Assembly (NCBI GenBank): GCA_910587135.1
Contig: CAJULF010000060.1
Location: 1 to 15,756 of the forward strand
Length of the DNA: 15,756 nucleotides
Reading direction: 5' to 3'
Source: an uncultured Oscillospiraceae bacterium
GTDB taxonomy: Bacteria; Bacillota; Clostridia; Oscillospirales; Ruminococcaceae
The notes under the pieces are model-generated. The model was not told the origin of the DNA, did no database searches, and saw only the letters and a program-made list of their open reading frames with translations. Shown here piece after piece: positions 13,366 through 15,756 of this stretch (within the stretch, counting starts at the first letter, position 1; each line of letters opens with the position of its first letter). Position numbers and translations under genes: made by a program.

Positions 13366-15558
13366 TCACATCTTTATAAAATGCGCGATATAGCTCTGGA
13401 AATCCCCCCAAAGCGACGGAATATCGAATCCGCTGTTCATAAGCAGCTCCGCGGAGTAAACTCTTCCCGTTTCCTCGTGCTTGTAGCAAGCACCCTTTTC
13501 CAGACCCGCAAGGCGCACCCTGTGCAGGAAAACGCTTGGCTCCTTAAGCACCTGAATGTACTCCAGCAGCGCTTCGCTCTTATCCTTTGCGACAAATTCC
13601 CACGCGTCGAATCGGTCATTGTCAAAAGGATTGCCAAGGCGGTAGTAGTCGCCCGTGCGGACAAGGGGATTGTACTTGTTGAACTCCTCGATCTGCTTTT
13701 TGATATTCCATTTGTCATCATCGGAGATTTTGGTGATATCCAGCTCGTATCCGAACGTGCCTACCATAGCAACGCGCCCTCTTGTTTCAAAGGGAGTTAT
13801 TCTGCCCACGCAGTGATTTGGGCTGTCGGAAACGTGTGCGCCGAAGCAGGAGCATGGATAGCAAAGCGAGGTGCCGTACTGAATTTTAAGGCGCTCGATG
13901 GCGTCGGTGTCGTCGCTTGTCCATATCTGGGGGGAGTAGTAAAGCATTCCCGCGTCGAAGCGTGAGCCGCCGCCCGCGCAGTTTTCAAGCAGCAGGTCGG
14001 GGAAATCCGTCAGCAGGCGCTCCTGTATCTCGTAAACCCCCAGAACATATCTGTGCCATATCTCGCGCTGCCTTTCCGGCGGTAGGACTTCGTTGCCCAC
14101 CTCGGTAAGCTGCCTGTTCATATCCCACTTCACATACTCTATGTTGGCAGAGGATAATATCTTGTACATCTGCCCGTAGATATGATCGCGTACTTCCTTG
14201 CGCGAGAAGTCAATGACAAGCTGTGAGCGCGCGGTGGTGCGGGGACGTCCGGGAATATGGATACACCAGTCGGGGTGTGCCTTGTAAAGCTCGCTGTCGG
14301 GGGAGATCATCTCAGGCTCAAACCATATGCCGAATTTCAGCCCAAGCTTGTTCACTTCGTCAACCAGATATTTCAAACCGCCCTTTATCTTTTCCTCGTT
14401 CACGAACCAGTCGCCGAGAGAGCTTCTGTCGTCGCTGCGGTGACCGAACCAGCCGTCGTCCATTACCAGCATTTCTATACCTGCCTTGGCGGATTCACGG
14501 GCGATATCCAGCAGCTTTTCGGTGTCGAAGTTAAAATAGGTCGCTTCCCAGTTGTTTATGAGAATGGGTCGGCGGATATCCTTCCATTTTCCGCGTGTTA
14601 GATTATTGCGCATTATGTCGTGGAATGTGCGTGACATCTCTCCTATACCCTTGTCCGAGAACGCCATGATTACCTCGGGGGCTTGGAATTCCTCGTTAAG
14701 TTCCAGATGCCAGCTGAAGTCATAGGGATTTATGCCCGAAAAAACACGGGTCTTTTCATATTGATTGACCTCGCAGCCCGCGACAAAGCTGCCCGAATAG
14801 CACAGCGCGAAGCCGTAGCAGTCGCCGTAGTCCTCGGTCGCATTCTTATTAACGATGGCGATGAAATTGTTGTGGGCATGACTGGTAGATCCGCGGCAGC
14901 TGTCCACCAACTGCTTGCCGAAATGGAGCGGATTGCGCTGAACATGGCGCTCTCTCGCCCATGTTCCGTAAAGGGTTATCATATCGTAATCCTTGCTGTC
15001 AAGCTCCACGCAGGCTGACAGCAGACGGCGAAGCTCTATGGGATCGCTGCCGCCGTTGCGCACCTTTACGGAGCGCGTGATAACGTCCGTCTTCTCAAAA
15101 ACGGAATATTGCAGGGTTATCTCCAGACCGTTGAGGGGATCTTTGCAGTAAACTTCAAGGCTCGTTGCCTCGTCCTCGTTGTTGGTATAGGTCGCGGGCA
15201 GACCCTCGAGCTTTTTCTTGCCCTTATAAATATTGTAACCCGAATAGTAGCACTCGCAGGCGCTCATGCCGTTTTTGTCCATAAGCTGCATGCAAGGCTC
15301 TCGGAAATCCGCTACGCCGCTTGTGGGGAACTCCATTGCGGCGCAGTCAAAGCTGTGCGGCCCCATAGCGTCGTGAACGGCGGGAACAAACGGCTCGTCG
15401 TTTGGGATACGCATCATATGTGTGATATCCGTTTCGGGGATATACGCGCCGTAATACAGGTGTATCAGGTGGTTGGATTCCGTAATATGGAAAGCATAGG
15501 TGCTGTGTGGCGTGTCCAGTTTGAACACGCGCTTTTTTTCATCATAAATTATTGGCAT
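13366..15558 (-). CDS. GH36 alpha-galactosidase
   Basis: This is a full-length 730-residue enzyme of glycoside hydrolase family 36, the usual size of bacterial AgaB/MelA/RafA enzymes. It cleaves terminal alpha-1,6-galactose from raffinose-type oligosaccharides and galactomannan. There is no signal peptide, so it acts in the cytoplasm on imported sugars. An N-terminal beta-sandwich (about 1-320) is followed by the (beta/alpha)8 barrel and a C-terminal sheet. Visible active-site elements are NNWEAT (W337), MDDGWFG (D367, D368), YVKWDMNR with nucleophile D479, and WTSDDTD with acid/base D549, at positions within one residue of the well-studied Geobacillus enzymes. GAGAGG precedes the ATG, and its own promoter lies at 15607-15635. 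No clear terminator separates it from the operon downstream. Confidence 0.95.
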   Translation of the reverse strand: MPIIYDEKKRVFKLDTPHSTYAFHITESNHLIHLYYGAYIPETDITHMMRIPNDEPFVPAVHDAMGPHSFDCAAMEFPTSGVADFREPCMQLMDKNGMSACECYYSGYNIYKGKKKLEGLPATYTNNEDEATSLEVYCKDPLNGLEITLQYSVFEKTDVITRSVKVRNGGSDPIELRRLLSACVELDSKDYDMITLYGTWARERHVQRNPLHFGKQLVDSCRGSTSHAHNNFIAIVNKNATEDYGDCYGFALCYSGSFVAGCEVNQYEKTRVFSGINPYDFSWHLELNEEFQAPEVIMAFSDKGIGEMSRTFHDIMRNNLTRGKWKDIRRPILINNWEATYFNFDTEKLLDIARESAKAGIEMLVMDDGWFGHRSDDRSSLGDWFVNEEKIKGGLKYLVDEVNKLGLKFGIWFEPEMISPDSELYKAHPDWCIHIPGRPRTTARSQLVIDFSRKEVRDHIYGQMYKILSSANIEYVKWDMNRQLTEVGNEVLPPERQREIWHRYVLGVYEIQERLLTDFPDLLLENCAGGGSRFDAGMLYYSPQIWTSDDTDAIERLKIQYGTSLCYPCSCFGAHVSDSPNHCVGRITPFETRGRVAMVGTFGYELDITKISDDDKWNIKKQIEEFNKYNPLVRTGDYYRLGNPFDNDRFDAWEFVAKDKSEALLEYIQVLKEPSVFLHRVRLAGLEKGACYKHEETGRVYSAELLMNSGFDIPSLWGDFQSYIAHFIKM

Positions 15559-15606
15559 TGGTTTACCTCTCGTCCGAATTTATTTCCGCCCGCGGCGGTT
15601 TGTTAT

Positions 15607-15635
15607 ATTGTAGCATATTCACAAATTTATTGCAA
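15607..15635 (-). promoter_or_regulatory. Promoter of the alpha-galactosidase gene
   Basis: TTGCAA (15630-15635), a 17-nt spacer and TACAAT (15607-15612) on the minus strand, about 50 bp before the start codon. No carbon-catabolite (cre) site or palindromic operator was recognised, although the AT-rich region upstream (15636-15705) could hold one. Confidence 0.6.
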
Positions 15636-15705
15636 TAGAAAACACGAATTATTTTGATATATAATAATTTATAGTAGTTATCTTAAATAATTGTTATGTA
15701 GATTT

Positions 15706-15756
15706 AGAGCCTGTTCACATAAAGTGCTTGACAAGCGAATAAAAAAATGGTAAAAT
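15706..15756 (+). mobile_element. Left end of an insertion element, cut by window edge
   Basis: AGAGCCTGTT (15706-15715) equals the terminal ten bases of the MITE at 6528. Downstream on the plus strand lie TTGACA (15728-15733), a 17-nt spacer and TAAAAT (15751-15756), a strong promoter placed just inside an element end, as expected for transposase expression. The transposase itself lies outside the window, so the family is not assignable here. Confidence 0.5.

Overview
The window looks like a chromosomal segment of a gut or rumen Clostridia, most likely a Ruminococcus-type Oscillospiraceae. The clues are a moderate G+C content, AGGAGG-type ribosome binding sites with frequent TTG and GTG starts, two carbohydrate-esterase family 2 (CE2) lipoproteins, a GH36 alpha-galactosidase and IS630 debris. 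The genus is inferred, not proven. Every intact gene lies on the minus strand. No rRNA, tRNA or CRISPR array was seen.

Left part (1-8460): an accessory zone of small regulatory and stress-type genes in AT-rich DNA littered with mobile debris. In order it holds an IS630 transposase stub with an outward promoter at its broken end, a headless gene remnant, a GyrI-like effector-binding protein, a DUF3788+DUF3795 Cys-rich protein, an XRE-type HTH protein with a large C-terminal domain, a tightly coupled pair (AlkZ/YcaQ-type winged-helix protein and an unknown Cys-tailed protein), a GyrI-like gene cut in half by a MITE, and a WYL-domain regulator. A 15-base site, differing at two positions, sits with identical geometry 13 nt upstream of the -10 box of both the DUF3788 gene and the truncated gyrI-like gene. 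This suggests a small regulon, plausibly run by the WYL protein.

Right part (8462-15558): glycan utilisation and an unusual operon. A consensus sigma-A promoter with a 10-bp palindromic operator drives a 183-aa protein with an ADP-ribosyltransferase-like HGS motif, then a DUF5131 three-Cys protein whose best start is a CTG codon, an unrecognised 198-aa protein, a CE2 lipoprotein and, after a 187-bp gap, a second CE2 paralog. Upstream is a 730-aa GH36 alpha-galactosidase with its own promoter. Together the esterases and galactosidase fit deacetylation and debranching of hemicellulose such as acetylated galactoglucomannan.

The main discovery candidate is a non-autonomous element family seen at three loci (481-672, 3653-3760, 8090-8423). 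Its ends are imperfect 16-bp terminal inverted repeats (CAGYYTGTA...). Two of the loci carry a variable module of two hairpins enclosed by an AAATTTCAAAA/TTTTGAAATTT stem. Each locus is flanked by unusually long, slightly diverged direct repeats of about 20, 26 and 29 bp. In two cases the duplicated target is a hairpin at a gene end, and in the third it is a promoter -10 region. One locus is a tandem 1.5-mer. A separate IS-type terminus (AGAGCCTGTT) bounds the MITE at 6529-6690 and recurs at the right window edge next to a consensus promoter.
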